Positions 25,187 to 32,804 of a DNA stretch of 38,662 nucleotides are shown in pieces. This DNA comes from Accumulibacter sp. Its GTDB lineage: Bacteria > Pseudomonadota > Gammaproteobacteria > Burkholderiales > Rhodocyclaceae. The stretch is taken from contig NZ_JAPUVR010000080.1 in the NCBI RefSeq assembly GCF_029255125.1, forward strand, positions 1-38,662. The letters run 5' to 3'. Within the stretch, counting starts at the first letter, position 1; each line of letters opens with the position of its first letter. A program made the translations under genes and the position numbers. Below the pieces are notes generated by a model that ran no database searches, was not told the DNA's origin, and saw nothing but the letters and a program-made list of their open reading frames with translations.

Positions 25187-26488
25187 ATGAGCGATCGATC
25201 GCCAACCGCCGGAAGCGACAACGCGCGCGCGGGTCTACGCAACTACATTCTGGTCACTGCCGCCTACTGGTCGGATACGGTGACCGACGGCGCCGCGCGC
25301 ATGCTGGTGCTTTTCTATTTCTACAACCTGGGTTACACGCCACTTGCCGTCGCCTTGCTGTTCATCTTTTACGAGGTCTTCGGCATTCTGACCAACCTTT
25401 TCGGCGGTTACATCGGCGCCCGTTTCGGGCTGAAGACGACGCTGTTCATCGGCCTCGGCGCGCAGCTCGTTGCCCTGTCGATGCTCGCCTTCGCCCCGCA
25501 GTCGTGGCTGGTCGTCGCCTACGTCATGGCCTCGCAGGCGCTGAGCGGGATCGCCAAGGACATGACCAAGATGAGTTCGAAGAGCGCGGTCAAGCTGATT
25601 GTTCCGGCCGATGCCTCGGCGACGCTCTACCGCTGGGTGGCCATCCTGACCGGGTCGAAGAACGCGCTGAAAGGCGTCGGCTTTTTCCTCGGCGGCCTGC
25701 TGCTGACGCTGCTCGACTTCCAGACGGCGCTCCGGCTGCTCGTCGCGCTGGTCGGCGGCACGCTTTTCCTGGCGGCGCTGCTGATCCGCGGCGGTCTTGG
25801 CGAGGCCAACCGGAAAGCCAAGTTCGGGCAGATGTTTTCGCGCAACGCAGCGGTCAACAAGCTTGCCGCAGCGCGCATCTTCCTGTTTGGCGCGCGCGAC
25901 GTCTGGTTCGTCGTCGGTCTGCCCGTTTTTCTGTCGAGCGTGCTCGGCTGGACGTTCTGGCAGTCGGGCGGATTCCTCGCGATCTGGGTGATCGGCTACG
26001 GGATCGTGCAGGCGGCCACGCCCGGCTTGCTGCGCAGCCGTGTCGAGGGGCAGCACGAGCCCGATGGGAAGACGGCAACGCTCCTCGCCTTCGTGCTCGC
26101 ATCGCTGCCCGCAGCGATTGCGCTCGGTCTTGGTGCCGGACTGGCGCCGGCGAGGGTGGTGGTCGTTGGCCTGATCGTCTTCGGCGTCGTCTTTGCGCTC
26201 AACTCGGCTGTACACTCCTACCTCATCCTGGCCTATACCGACAGCGACAAGGTGGCAATGAGCGTCGGCTTCTATTACATGGCCAACGCGATGGGTCGCT
26301 TGGCGGGGACGGTTCTCTCCGGTGCGCTTTACCAATGGGGCGTGCAAAGCGGACCCGCCGACGGCTTGATCGCCTGTCTGTGGGCGTCCACTGCTTTCGT
26401 TCTCGTCGCCGGTCTCCTTTCGCTGCTGCTGCCGCGTCGCACCGGCGCTCCCAGCAAGCCGATCAAGCTCGACGATCTGGGTGACTGA
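25187..26488 (+). CDS. arsJ: Organoarsenical efflux MFS transporter ArsJ
   Basis: ArsJ is the major-facilitator permease that exports 1-arseno-3-phosphoglycerate, giving arsenate resistance with its partner GAPDH. The 433-residue product has about twelve hydrophobic segments and the family motifs NYILVTAAYWSDTVTDGAARMLVLFYF, FYEVFGILTNLFGGYIGARFGLK, IAKDMTKMSSKSAVK and a second-half FLFGARDVWFVVGLPVFL. A purine-rich ribosome site (GGGAGGGGAACC) precedes ATG 25187. The soluble N- and C-terminal ends are short. Transcription with gapdh is likely; a hairpin with TTTT follows the stop codon. Confidence 0.95.
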   Translation: MSDRSPTAGSDNARAGLRNYILVTAAYWSDTVTDGAARMLVLFYFYNLGYTPLAVALLFIFYEVFGILTNLFGGYIGARFGLKTTLFIGLGAQLVALSMLAFAPQSWLVVAYVMASQALSGIAKDMTKMSSKSAVKLIVPADASATLYRWVAILTGSKNALKGVGFFLGGLLLTLLDFQTALRLLVALVGGTLFLAALLIRGGLGEANRKAKFGQMFSRNAAVNKLAAARIFLFGARDVWFVVGLPVFLSSVLGWTFWQSGGFLAIWVIGYGIVQAATPGLLRSRVEGQHEPDGKTATLLAFVLASLPAAIALGLGAGLAPARVVVVGLIVFGVVFALNSAVHSYLILAYTDSDKVAMSVGFYYMANAMGRLAGTVLSGALYQWGVQSGPADGLIACLWASTAFVLVAGLLSLLLPRRTGAPSKPIKLDDLGD

Positions 26489-26494
26489 GCGCTG

Positions 26495-26533
26495 GCTGCG
26501 GGTCGCCGGGTGAGCGTCGCCGGCGCAGCTTTT
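26495..26533 (+). terminator. Probable rho-independent terminator after arsJ
   Basis: CGCCGG (26504-26509) pairs with CCGGCG (26520-26525); outside, GCTG (26495-26498) pairs with CAGC (26526-26529) with a left-side bulge. TTTT follows at once (26530-26533). It starts seven bases after the arsJ stop. Confidence 0.5.
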
Positions 26534-26608
26534 GTCGAGCGCGCCAGTCGATTGTAGGTAGAATGCGGGCTGCTTTCGTCCTGTTCATTCCACCGCCGAG
26601 AGATTGTC

Positions 26609-27097
26609 GTGTCCGCTCAGCCTGTCCGCAAGATCCGTTCATTTTTGTTCAGCGCCGGGCTGTTGCTTGCCCTGAGCGGTTGCGATGCGATCCAGCAGAA
26701 GCTCGGTATCGAAGCGCCGGCTGCCAAGGCGGCGCGCCTGGACGGCGAGGGCAAGGCGGTTGGCGGGGCATGCCGGCAGTCGGGCCGCGCCATCGAAGAC
26801 TGCTATTCGATCTACTCCTGGTTGCCGAAAGCGGCGATCTATGAAGGCTGGCGCGACATGGATGTGTACATGCGCGAGAACAAGCTGCCGACGGTCGAAC
26901 CGCAACTGCCACCGCCGCAGCCGCCGGGTAGCAAGAAGGCCAAGCCAGCGGTCGCGCGCGCGAATGCCGCGGGCGAAGCCGGGGGAGACGCCAGGGAAGG
27001 CGCCGCCGACGGCGCCAAGGCTGAGGCGAAGGGCGAGGCGAAAGGCGAGGCGAAAGGCGAGGCGAAAGGCGAGGCGAAAGGCGGCGGGCAGCACTAG
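26609..27097 (+). CDS. Putative lipoprotein with C-terminal KGEA repeats
   Basis: The 162-residue product starts at GTG 26609 with a basic n-region and a hydrophobic segment ending in the lipobox LALSGC, so Cys25 is the predicted lipidated residue and the protein should sit in the cell envelope. A middle domain contains two cysteines (ACRQSGRAIEDCYSIYSWLPKAAIYEGW), followed by a proline-rich linker (PQLPPPQPPG) and an Ala/Lys/Glu/Gly-rich tail with tandem GEAK units. I do not recognise the family. A possible -10 (TAGAAT, 26559-26564) precedes it without a clear -35. The ribosome site is weak, so the exact start is moderately certain. Confidence 0.75.
   Translation: MSAQPVRKIRSFLFSAGLLLALSGCDAIQQKLGIEAPAAKAARLDGEGKAVGGACRQSGRAIEDCYSIYSWLPKAAIYEGWRDMDVYMRENKLPTVEPQLPPPQPPGSKKAKPAVARANAAGEAGGDAREGAADGAKAEAKGEAKGEAKGEAKGEAKGGGQH
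27020..27079 (+). repeat. 12-bp in-frame tandem repeat
   Basis: Four perfect copies of GGCGAGGCGAAA occupy 27032-27079, with one degenerate copy before them (27020-27031). They encode Gly-Glu-Ala-Lys units at the C-terminus of the lipoprotein. A 12-bp unit keeps the frame, so copy number can vary without disrupting the gene. Confidence 0.95.
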
Positions 27098-27152
27098 CTG
27101 CCGCTGCCGGCTCCTGCCGCCCGCTCTTGGCGCGGGCGCTTGGCGCTCTGGC

Positions 27153-28190
27153 TCATGGCGCCGGATTCGTGTAGCGCAGGTGGATGGCGTCGATCTCGCG
27201 CAATACCTCTGGCGAGAGTTCGACGCTGAGTGCGGCGAGATTCTCTTCGAGCTGGGCGAGGCTGGTCGCGCCGATGATCGTACTGGCGACGAACCAGCGC
27301 GAGTAAACGAAAGCGAGCGCCAATTGGCTCGGCGTCAGGCCGTTGGCGCGCGCCAGTTCGACATAGGCGGTGACCGCCCGGACGACGTTTTCCTTCGCGT
27401 AGCGCTGGCCGAAACCGGGAAACTCGCTGATCCGTCCGCGTGCCTGCGGATCGGTCAGGTACTTGCCGGAAAGCGTCCCGAAGGCGAGCGGCGAGTAGGG
27501 CAGCAAGGCGACGTTCTCACGGTAGCAGATCTCGGCCAGGCTGCTCTCATAGACGCGGTTGAGCAGGTTGTAAGCGTTCTGCAGCGAGACCGGTGGCGGC
27601 ACACCCTGCTCGCGCGCTTGCCGCAGGAACTCGATGACTCCCCAGGGATGCTCGTTCGACAGGCCGTAATGGCGGATCTTGCCTGCGTCGATCAAGGTCG
27701 CAAGCGCGGCGACCGTCTCGCCGATCGGCGTTGCTGCGCATTCGCGCGCCGGATCGAACTGCCACTGGCCGAACATGGGCTGGTTGCGCGCCGGCCAGTG
27801 CAATTGGTAGAGATCGATGTAATCAGTGCGCAGGCGGCGCAAGGACCCTTCGACCCCGGCGCGCAGGCTGGCCAGATCGAAGTCGAGGCAGCCGGAGCGA
27901 ATCCAGTTCAGACTGCGTCCCGGGCCGGCGGCTTTGCTGGCCACGACGATTCGGTCACGCGCCTGCCGCGCCAGCCAAGTGCCGACAATCTCCTCGGTGC
28001 GCCCACAGGTGGCGGCGCGCGGGGGGACGGGATACATCTCCGCGGTGTCAATGAAATTCACCCCGGCGGCGAGCGCGCGGTCGAGCTGCGCATGTGCGTC
28101 GGATTCGCTGTTCTGCTGGCCGAAGGTCATCGTGCCGAGACAGATCGCCGATACTTCAAGGGTGCTGCCACCCAGCCTGCTGGTCTTCAT
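27153..28190 (-). CDS. Aldo/keto reductase, Tas-like
   Basis: This NADP(H)-dependent aldo/keto reductase belongs to the Tas/AKR12-like branch. The 345-residue product has the TIM-barrel start MKTSRLGGSTLEVSAICLGT and the catalytic tetrad Asp48 and Tyr53 (FIDTAEMYPVPP), Lys86 (VVASKAAG) and His131 (LYQLHWPARN). The coenzyme-binding end GATSLAQLEENLAAL is present. ATG 28188-28190 has a strong ribosome site (GGAGGCAGC); the frame remains open upstream but is not protein-like. It is convergent with the lipoprotein gene and divergent from the helicase gene. The physiological substrate cannot be told from sequence. Confidence 0.94.
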   Translation of the reverse strand: MKTSRLGGSTLEVSAICLGTMTFGQQNSESDAHAQLDRALAAGVNFIDTAEMYPVPPRAATCGRTEEIVGTWLARQARDRIVVASKAAGPGRSLNWIRSGCLDFDLASLRAGVEGSLRRLRTDYIDLYQLHWPARNQPMFGQWQFDPARECAATPIGETVAALATLIDAGKIRHYGLSNEHPWGVIEFLRQAREQGVPPPVSLQNAYNLLNRVYESSLAEICYRENVALLPYSPLAFGTLSGKYLTDPQARGRISEFPGFGQRYAKENVVRAVTAYVELARANGLTPSQLALAFVYSRWFVASTIIGATSLAQLEENLAALSVELSPEVLREIDAIHLRYTNPAP

Positions 28191-28559
28191 GCTGCCTCCA
28201 TGCGTTGGTTTCATAGCCCTCTTGTGCTGTGCTGGTCGCGGCGTCGGCGCGGGGCATTGCGCACGGGCGGTCGGCCGCTGTCGCCGGCGCGCCGTAAGCG
28301 GGGCCGCCCGCGCTGTCGCGCGGGTGTCTTTCTGGTCGCCTACGATACACCAATCGAGCGCTTTTTCAGCCATCGGCCGGGCCGGGGCGGGGCCAGGAAT
28401 CGACGCCGGGCGAGGCCGGCAGAGCGCGTGCTGTACGGCCAGTCGGCGCCGCACCGCGGTGACCGCCACGACTCTCCCGGGGAAAACGCTTGCGCTTCGC
28501 CGATCACGGTATAATTCTTTCAATTCTATGGATTTTTGACCAATATAGGGGCCTCGCAC
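28191..28559. other. Divergent intergenic region AKR / rhlE
   Basis: No gene is supported in these 369 bp. The right end carries the rhlE promoter. CCCGCGC (28307-28313) and GCGCGGG (28318-28324) form a perfect hairpin around TGTC, followed by TGTCTTTCT on the plus strand; it is terminator-like, but no plus-strand gene ends there. The rest is GC-rich with no recognisable RNA. Confidence 0.5.
28510..28515 (+). promoter_or_regulatory. -10 element of the rhlE promoter
   Basis: TATAAT is a perfect -10 match. The best -35 word nearby, TTGCGC at 28490-28495, is only 14 bases away, so the -35 is uncertain. Start of transcription is expected near 28522, about 38 bases before the helicase start codon. 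Confidence 0.55.
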
Positions 28560-30020
28560 ATGCATTTTGACGAACTCGGACTTGCCCCCGAGCTGTTGCG
28601 CGCCGTAACCGAGCAGGGCTACACGGAACCGACGCCGATTCAGGCGCAGGCGATACCCATCGTTCTCTCCGGGCGGGACCTGATGGGTGGGGCGCAGACG
28701 GGGACCGGGAAGACGGCCGCCTTCACGCTTCCTCTGCTCCAACGAATCCTGCCGCTTGCCAACGCCAGCCCGTCACCGGCCCGCCATCCAGTGCGCGTGT
28801 TGATGCTGGCGCCGACACGCGAGCTGGCGATTCAGGTCCACGAATCGGTACGCACGTACAGCAAATACGTTCCGCTGAAGAGCTGTTGCGCCTACGGTGG
28901 GGTCGACATCAAGGCGCAGATCGCCGAATTGCGTTGCGGCGCCGAGGTCCTCGTCGCGACGCCCGGTCGTCTGCTCGATCTCGTCGAACAGAAGTGCCTC
29001 AACTTCAGCAGCGTGCAGGCGCTCGTACTGGACGAGGCTGATCGTATGCTCGACATGGGCTTCATCCCGGACGTGACGCGCATCATCAACCTGCTGCCCA
29101 AGCAACGGCAGAGCCTGCTGTTTTCGGCCACCTTCTCGGAGGAGATCAAGAAGCTGGCCGACCGCATGCTCGCTTCCCCACTGTTGATCGAGGTCGCCAG
29201 ACGCAATACGGTTTCCGAGACGATTACACACCTCGTCCATCCGGTTGCCGTTTCGGCCAAGCGCGCGCTCCTCGTCAAGCTGCTGAAGTCAAACGATTTC
29301 AATCAGGTGCTGGTGTTTACACGGACGAAGATCGAGACCAACCGGCTGGCGCGCGACTTGCAGCGGGCCGGGATTGCGGCCGATTCGATCCACGGCGACA
29401 AGACGCAACAGGACCGGCTGAAGGCGCTCGAAGCGTTCAAGGAGGGGGAGGTTCTCGTGCTCGTGGCAACCGATGTCGCGGCGCGCGGACTCGACATCGA
29501 CGAGTTGCCGCACGTCATCAACTTCGAGCTGCCGCATACGCCGGAAGACTACATCCACCGGATCGGACGCACTGGTCGCGCCGGCCGGCCGGGTACGGCA
29601 GTTTCGCTGGTTTCTGCGCACGAAGTCCAGTATCTGGCCGATATCGAGAAGCTGATCAGGTTGCAGATCGAGCAGGTCGTCGTCGCCGGCTTCGAACCGG
29701 AAGACGACTACGTCTATCCGCCGGGCGATCGCCGCACTGGGCGCCGGCCGACGCCGCGTCCGCTAGCACCCCCCGTGGCACGGCGCGAGGGAGCGGTCAG
29801 CCGGGTGGACGACGAGCGGCCGCGATCTCCCAGCGGCGGCCGGGCCAATCTGATCGCTGATGACGGTTTCGATTTCAGCAAGCCGTATGAGAGCTCCTTG
29901 CCCGATCCGGCGCTCGCCGCCAAGAGCGACGGCGGTGCAGCTTCGCTCGGCGCGACCAAGACGTCCGGTCAGGCGCGCCGGCCAGTCGCCGCACTGCTCG
30001 GTGGACTGGGACGGAACTAG
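28560..30020 (+). CDS. rhlE: DEAD-box ATP-dependent RNA helicase, RhlE type
   Basis: RhlE-type helicases remodel RNA duplexes in ribosome assembly and RNA decay. All core motifs are present in the 486-residue product: Q motif PTPIQAQAIP, motif I AQTGTGKT (45-52), Ia PTRELA, TPGR, motif II DEAD (158-161), motif III SAT (189-191), VFTRTK, motif V ARGLDID and motif VI HRIGRTGRAG. A basic, Arg/Pro-rich tail of about 100 residues follows and ends in ALLGGLGRN. ATG 28560 (MHFDELGL) begins at the family N-terminus and follows an AGGGG ribosome site; a TTG eight codons upstream is not needed. The gene looks monocistronic. Confidence 0.95.
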   Translation: MHFDELGLAPELLRAVTEQGYTEPTPIQAQAIPIVLSGRDLMGGAQTGTGKTAAFTLPLLQRILPLANASPSPARHPVRVLMLAPTRELAIQVHESVRTYSKYVPLKSCCAYGGVDIKAQIAELRCGAEVLVATPGRLLDLVEQKCLNFSSVQALVLDEADRMLDMGFIPDVTRIINLLPKQRQSLLFSATFSEEIKKLADRMLASPLLIEVARRNTVSETITHLVHPVAVSAKRALLVKLLKSNDFNQVLVFTRTKIETNRLARDLQRAGIAADSIHGDKTQQDRLKALEAFKEGEVLVLVATDVAARGLDIDELPHVINFELPHTPEDYIHRIGRTGRAGRPGTAVSLVSAHEVQYLADIEKLIRLQIEQVVVAGFEPEDDYVYPPGDRRTGRRPTPRPLAPPVARREGAVSRVDDERPRSPSGGRANLIADDGFDFSKPYESSLPDPALAAKSDGGAASLGATKTSGQARRPVAALLGGLGRN

Positions 30021-30194
30021 CCGGCGGCCGGCCGCACGCAGCGGGCAGCGGCAGACCATCGAGAGCGCCTGGATGTCGGCTACCTGCCGAGCTTGCGGGC
30101 GCGCCGCAGCGCCGTAGGGGCCACGCTGCGACCGTCCGCATTGCCGACCGATCGCCAGCATCCGGGCGGCTTACGCCAACCGCGGCGCCTTGCG

Positions 30195-30722
30195 TCAGGC
30201 GGCGCGCGTCTGCGCCGATCGCGCACCCGGCGACAGGTGCTTGTACATCACGAACGCATCGACATAGCCGTGCGCCGGATGGTTGAACGCCTCGGGCAGC
30301 GTGCCGACGATCGCGAAGCCAAGTTTTTGCCATAGCCGCACCGCCGCCTCATTGGTCGACACGACCAGGTTGAACTGCATCGACCGGAAACCGAGGGCGA
30401 TCGCCCTTTCCTGCGAGTCGCGGCAGAGCGCTGACGCAACGCCGCGTCCGCGGGCTGCCGGGCTGACGACATAGCCGCAATTGCAGACATGACTCCCTTG
30501 GCCGGGCTGATTGGCTTTCAGGTAGTACGTTCCGACCACCTCGCCGTCGGGTTTGACAGCGACGAAGGTCGCCGCCGGAAGCTCGAGCCATGCCTGCCTC
30601 GCCTGCTCGGGCGTAATGTCCGGCGCGTAACTGTAAGTGTCACCAGCGCGCACGACCGGGGCGAGCACTTGCCAGATCTGCCGCCAGTCGTTCGCCTCGG
30701 CCTGACGGATCGAAATGTTCAT
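30195..30722 (-). CDS. GNAT-family N-acetyltransferase
   Basis: GNAT enzymes transfer an acetyl group from acetyl-CoA to an amine on a small molecule or protein. The 175-residue product opens with ISIRQAEANDWRQIWQVL and has the acetyl-CoA motif A in NCGYVVSPAARGRGVASALCRDS (R-G-R-G-V-A loop), then the LGFRSMQFNLVVSTNEAAVRLWQKLGF helix-strand pair typical of the fold, and the end HGYVDAFVMYK. ATG 30720-30722 follows an excellent AGAGGAGACA ribosome site. It is the last gene of a same-strand run from glcD; PP2C is 95 bp upstream. The substrate is unknown. Confidence 0.93.
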   Translation of the reverse strand: MNISIRQAEANDWRQIWQVLAPVVRAGDTYSYAPDITPEQARQAWLELPAATFVAVKPDGEVVGTYYLKANQPGQGSHVCNCGYVVSPAARGRGVASALCRDSQERAIALGFRSMQFNLVVSTNEAAVRLWQKLGFAIVGTLPEAFNHPAHGYVDAFVMYKHLSPGARSAQTRAA

Positions 30723-30817
30723 TGTCTCCTCTGTGCTTCCCCGTGGTCGGGGTCCGACGCGGCGTGGCGCCGCGTAAGGGCAGCGGCGACGAGCAGCGCG
30801 AGAACCCGTCTTGTCGG

Positions 30818-31606
30818 TTAGGCCGTTCCAGCCGGTGGACGTGCTTTCACGGTGGGTGGCGGTTCGAACAGCCTGAGTATGGCGAGCGAAATATTGTCGC
30901 CGTCGCCGACAGCCAGTCCGCGGGCGCGGTTGACGAGCAACTCGGACGCCTCGCGGACCGACGCTGAGCCATTGATCACCCAGGCGAATTCCTGATCGCT
31001 GAAGTAGCTCCACAAGCCATCCGAGCAGAGCAGGAAGGTGTCGCCCGGCTGCAGGCCGAGGCATTCGCCGAAAGCAATCTTCGGTGCCTGAGCGCCACCG
31101 AGCGAGGTCAGCAGGATGTTCCGATTGGGGTGCGCGAGCGCCTGCTCGGGCGTGATTCTGCCCTGCAGTACGAGCTGCATGACGTACGAGTGATCGGTGC
31201 TGCGAAAGACCAACTGGTCGCCGCGGAAATGATAGAAGCGGCTGTCGCCGCAATGCGCCCAACTGACTCGGTCGGGTTGCAGCAGCAGCATCGCGACGGT
31301 GCTGTGTGGTTCTTTCTCATTCAGAAAGCGCGAGGCTCTGATCAGAGTATGCGCTTCGTTGATGCACGATTCGAGCAGGGTGCGCGCAGACTCGGCGCGC
31401 GCCGAGAAGCGGGCGAGATTGTCGCGCGCAGTGTGGATCACCTGTTGCGCCGCCAGAACGCCGCCCGTATGGCCACCCATGCCGTCGGCGACGACGGCAA
31501 GAACCACACCCCCACCGCGCGGATGCGGCAGGATGGCTACTCTGTCCTGTTGCTCGCGGCGGTCGCCCTGATGCTGCGCGACGCACGCGTCGATCGAAAT
31601 CGGCAT
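30818..31606 (-). CDS. PP2C-family serine/threonine protein phosphatase
   Basis: PP2C (PPM/Stp1-like) phosphatases dephosphorylate Ser/Thr residues using two metal ions. The 262-residue product is a free-standing catalytic domain: metal-binding Asp21 (REQQDRVAI) and Asp41 in VVADGMGGHTGG, then WAHCGDSRFYHFR, LLCSDGLWSYFSD and GDGDNISLAIL with the late aspartates. There is no membrane segment or sensor domain. The start ATG 31604-31606 has a run of GGGGGAGAGTATCAGG upstream containing a ribosome site. No Ser/Thr kinase gene lies in the window. It is between the degenerate synthetase-like gene and the acetyltransferase gene. Confidence 0.95.
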   Translation of the reverse strand: MPISIDACVAQHQGDRREQQDRVAILPHPRGGGVVLAVVADGMGGHTGGVLAAQQVIHTARDNLARFSARAESARTLLESCINEAHTLIRASRFLNEKEPHSTVAMLLLQPDRVSWAHCGDSRFYHFRGDQLVFRSTDHSYVMQLVLQGRITPEQALAHPNRNILLTSLGGAQAPKIAFGECLGLQPGDTFLLCSDGLWSYFSDQEFAWVINGSASVREASELLVNRARGLAVGDGDNISLAILRLFEPPPTVKARPPAGTA

Positions 31607-31676
31607 TCCCTGATACTCTCCCCCAAGGCGTTTGTTCTTATTTGTTCGCCATCAGACAATTCTATCTCTATCTCGC

Positions 31677-32759
31677 TCAGTGTGGGCCATCGTTTTCCTG
31701 GCGCTTGGTCGGACCGAACGCCGGCATGCGGTGATCGGCTGGTGTTTGCGCAAGCGCTACGCCAAGTTGTTCGCGCGCCCAGTGCACCACGGGTTGGCCG
31801 GGTGGCTCGCCGATGCACGCGAGGGTACGCAGTTCGAGATCGTAGGCCGAACGCGCGTTGGGTGCCGCGGACAACATCGCGTTCAGCGTTTCAGTCGTGA
31901 CGACGACATTGCGTACGGCATACTTCTCGAGCAGCGCGAAAATTCGGTGCGCGTCGCCACCCGCGTTGGCGGCCAGCAGCGGCACGCCGAAGTGCCAGGT
32001 CGGCAAGACGACGCTCTTCAGCCACACCGCCGATGCCCAGTTGATTGGCGACCAGAGCAGGTCGCCGGTTTGCGGAAAGGCATCGTGCGCATCAACGTGT
32101 TTGTCGAGTACGGTGAGTACTGCGCCGTGCGCGATGGGCAAGGCGCGCGGCGCAACCGCGTTCGTCGTGTCGGGATAGACGAGCATGGCCAGGTCGTCGG
32201 CCGTTGTGGCCCGCGGTGTGTAGCGCGGCGAGGCGTGTTCGCAGACGCAAGGCCAACTGTGAACGCCGCTGTCTCCGGTAGATCCGGCAATACTGATGAT
32301 CTGGCGCAGGTGGGGTAGTTGCTGGCGCAGCGCGCGGATCCGGGGCAGGCTGGCCGCGTCGACGATCGCCAGATGCGCCGCCGAGTCGTGCAGGCAGCGC
32401 GCGATCGCCGGGGCGGGAAGATCGCTCGCCAGTAGCACGGCGACGGCGCCCATCTGGCAGACCGCAAGCGGAGCGATCAAGGCTTCCGGGCGCGGCGACA
32501 GGATGATCGCGACACGGTCGCCAGCCAGCGTGCCGAGGGCGGCCAGGACGTTCGACAGGCGGTTGGCCTCGCGTTGCAGGTCCCAAAAGCTATAGGCGCT
32601 TGTCTGGCCATGCGGATCGTCGTAGTAGAGTGCCAGGCGACCACGGTCTGCGGCCCAGTGCTGGCAGAGGTCGACTGCCAGATTGAACGGCTGCGTTGCC
32701 TGCCCGGCGCAGCGCGCGTGCGTTTCCTGATGATCGGGGATCGTTTTTTCGGGGTTCAC
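31677..32759 (-). CDS. Degenerate, truncated AMP-forming acyl-CoA synthetase-like protein
   Basis: The 360-residue product aligns by eye with the N-terminal subdomain of AMP-binding acyl-CoA/acetyl-CoA synthetases: NLAVDLCQHWAADRG, YSFWDLQREANRLSNVL, DRVAIILSPRPEALIAPLAVCQMGAVAV, and GDLLWSPINWASAV...LPTWHFGVP. The P-loop that normally reads YTSGTTGxPKG is here YPDTTNAVAPRAL (about 195-206), so the catalytic Ser/Thr/Gly pattern and lysine are lost. The YGxTE motif and the entire C-terminal domain are missing. It should therefore not make acyl-adenylates. The frame is intact, with GTG 32757-32759 behind GAAGG, which argues for a retained non-catalytic role rather than a fresh pseudogene. It lies 45 bp after glcF and 70 bp before PP2C. 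Confidence 0.8.
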   Translation of the reverse strand: MNPEKTIPDHQETHARCAGQATQPFNLAVDLCQHWAADRGRLALYYDDPHGQTSAYSFWDLQREANRLSNVLAALGTLAGDRVAIILSPRPEALIAPLAVCQMGAVAVLLASDLPAPAIARCLHDSAAHLAIVDAASLPRIRALRQQLPHLRQIISIAGSTGDSGVHSWPCVCEHASPRYTPRATTADDLAMLVYPDTTNAVAPRALPIAHGAVLTVLDKHVDAHDAFPQTGDLLWSPINWASAVWLKSVVLPTWHFGVPLLAANAGGDAHRIFALLEKYAVRNVVVTTETLNAMLSAAPNARSAYDLELRTLACIGEPPGQPVVHWAREQLGVALAQTPADHRMPAFGPTKRQENDGPH

Positions 32760-32804
32760 CGAGCGCCTTCTCCTGCTTGTTCGACTTCCCCCGCCGCGGC
32801 TTGC

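Noticed and set aside
28307-28333. Hairpin followed by TGTCTTTCT that looks like a terminator
   Set aside because: No plus-strand gene ends upstream; the nearest is more than a kilobase away beyond a gene on the other strand.
28191-28742. N-terminal extension of the aldo/keto reductase across the rhlE promoter and into rhlE
   Set aside because: The reductase fold starts at 28190 behind a strong ribosome site; the extension is arginine/proline-rich and overlaps the helicase gene.
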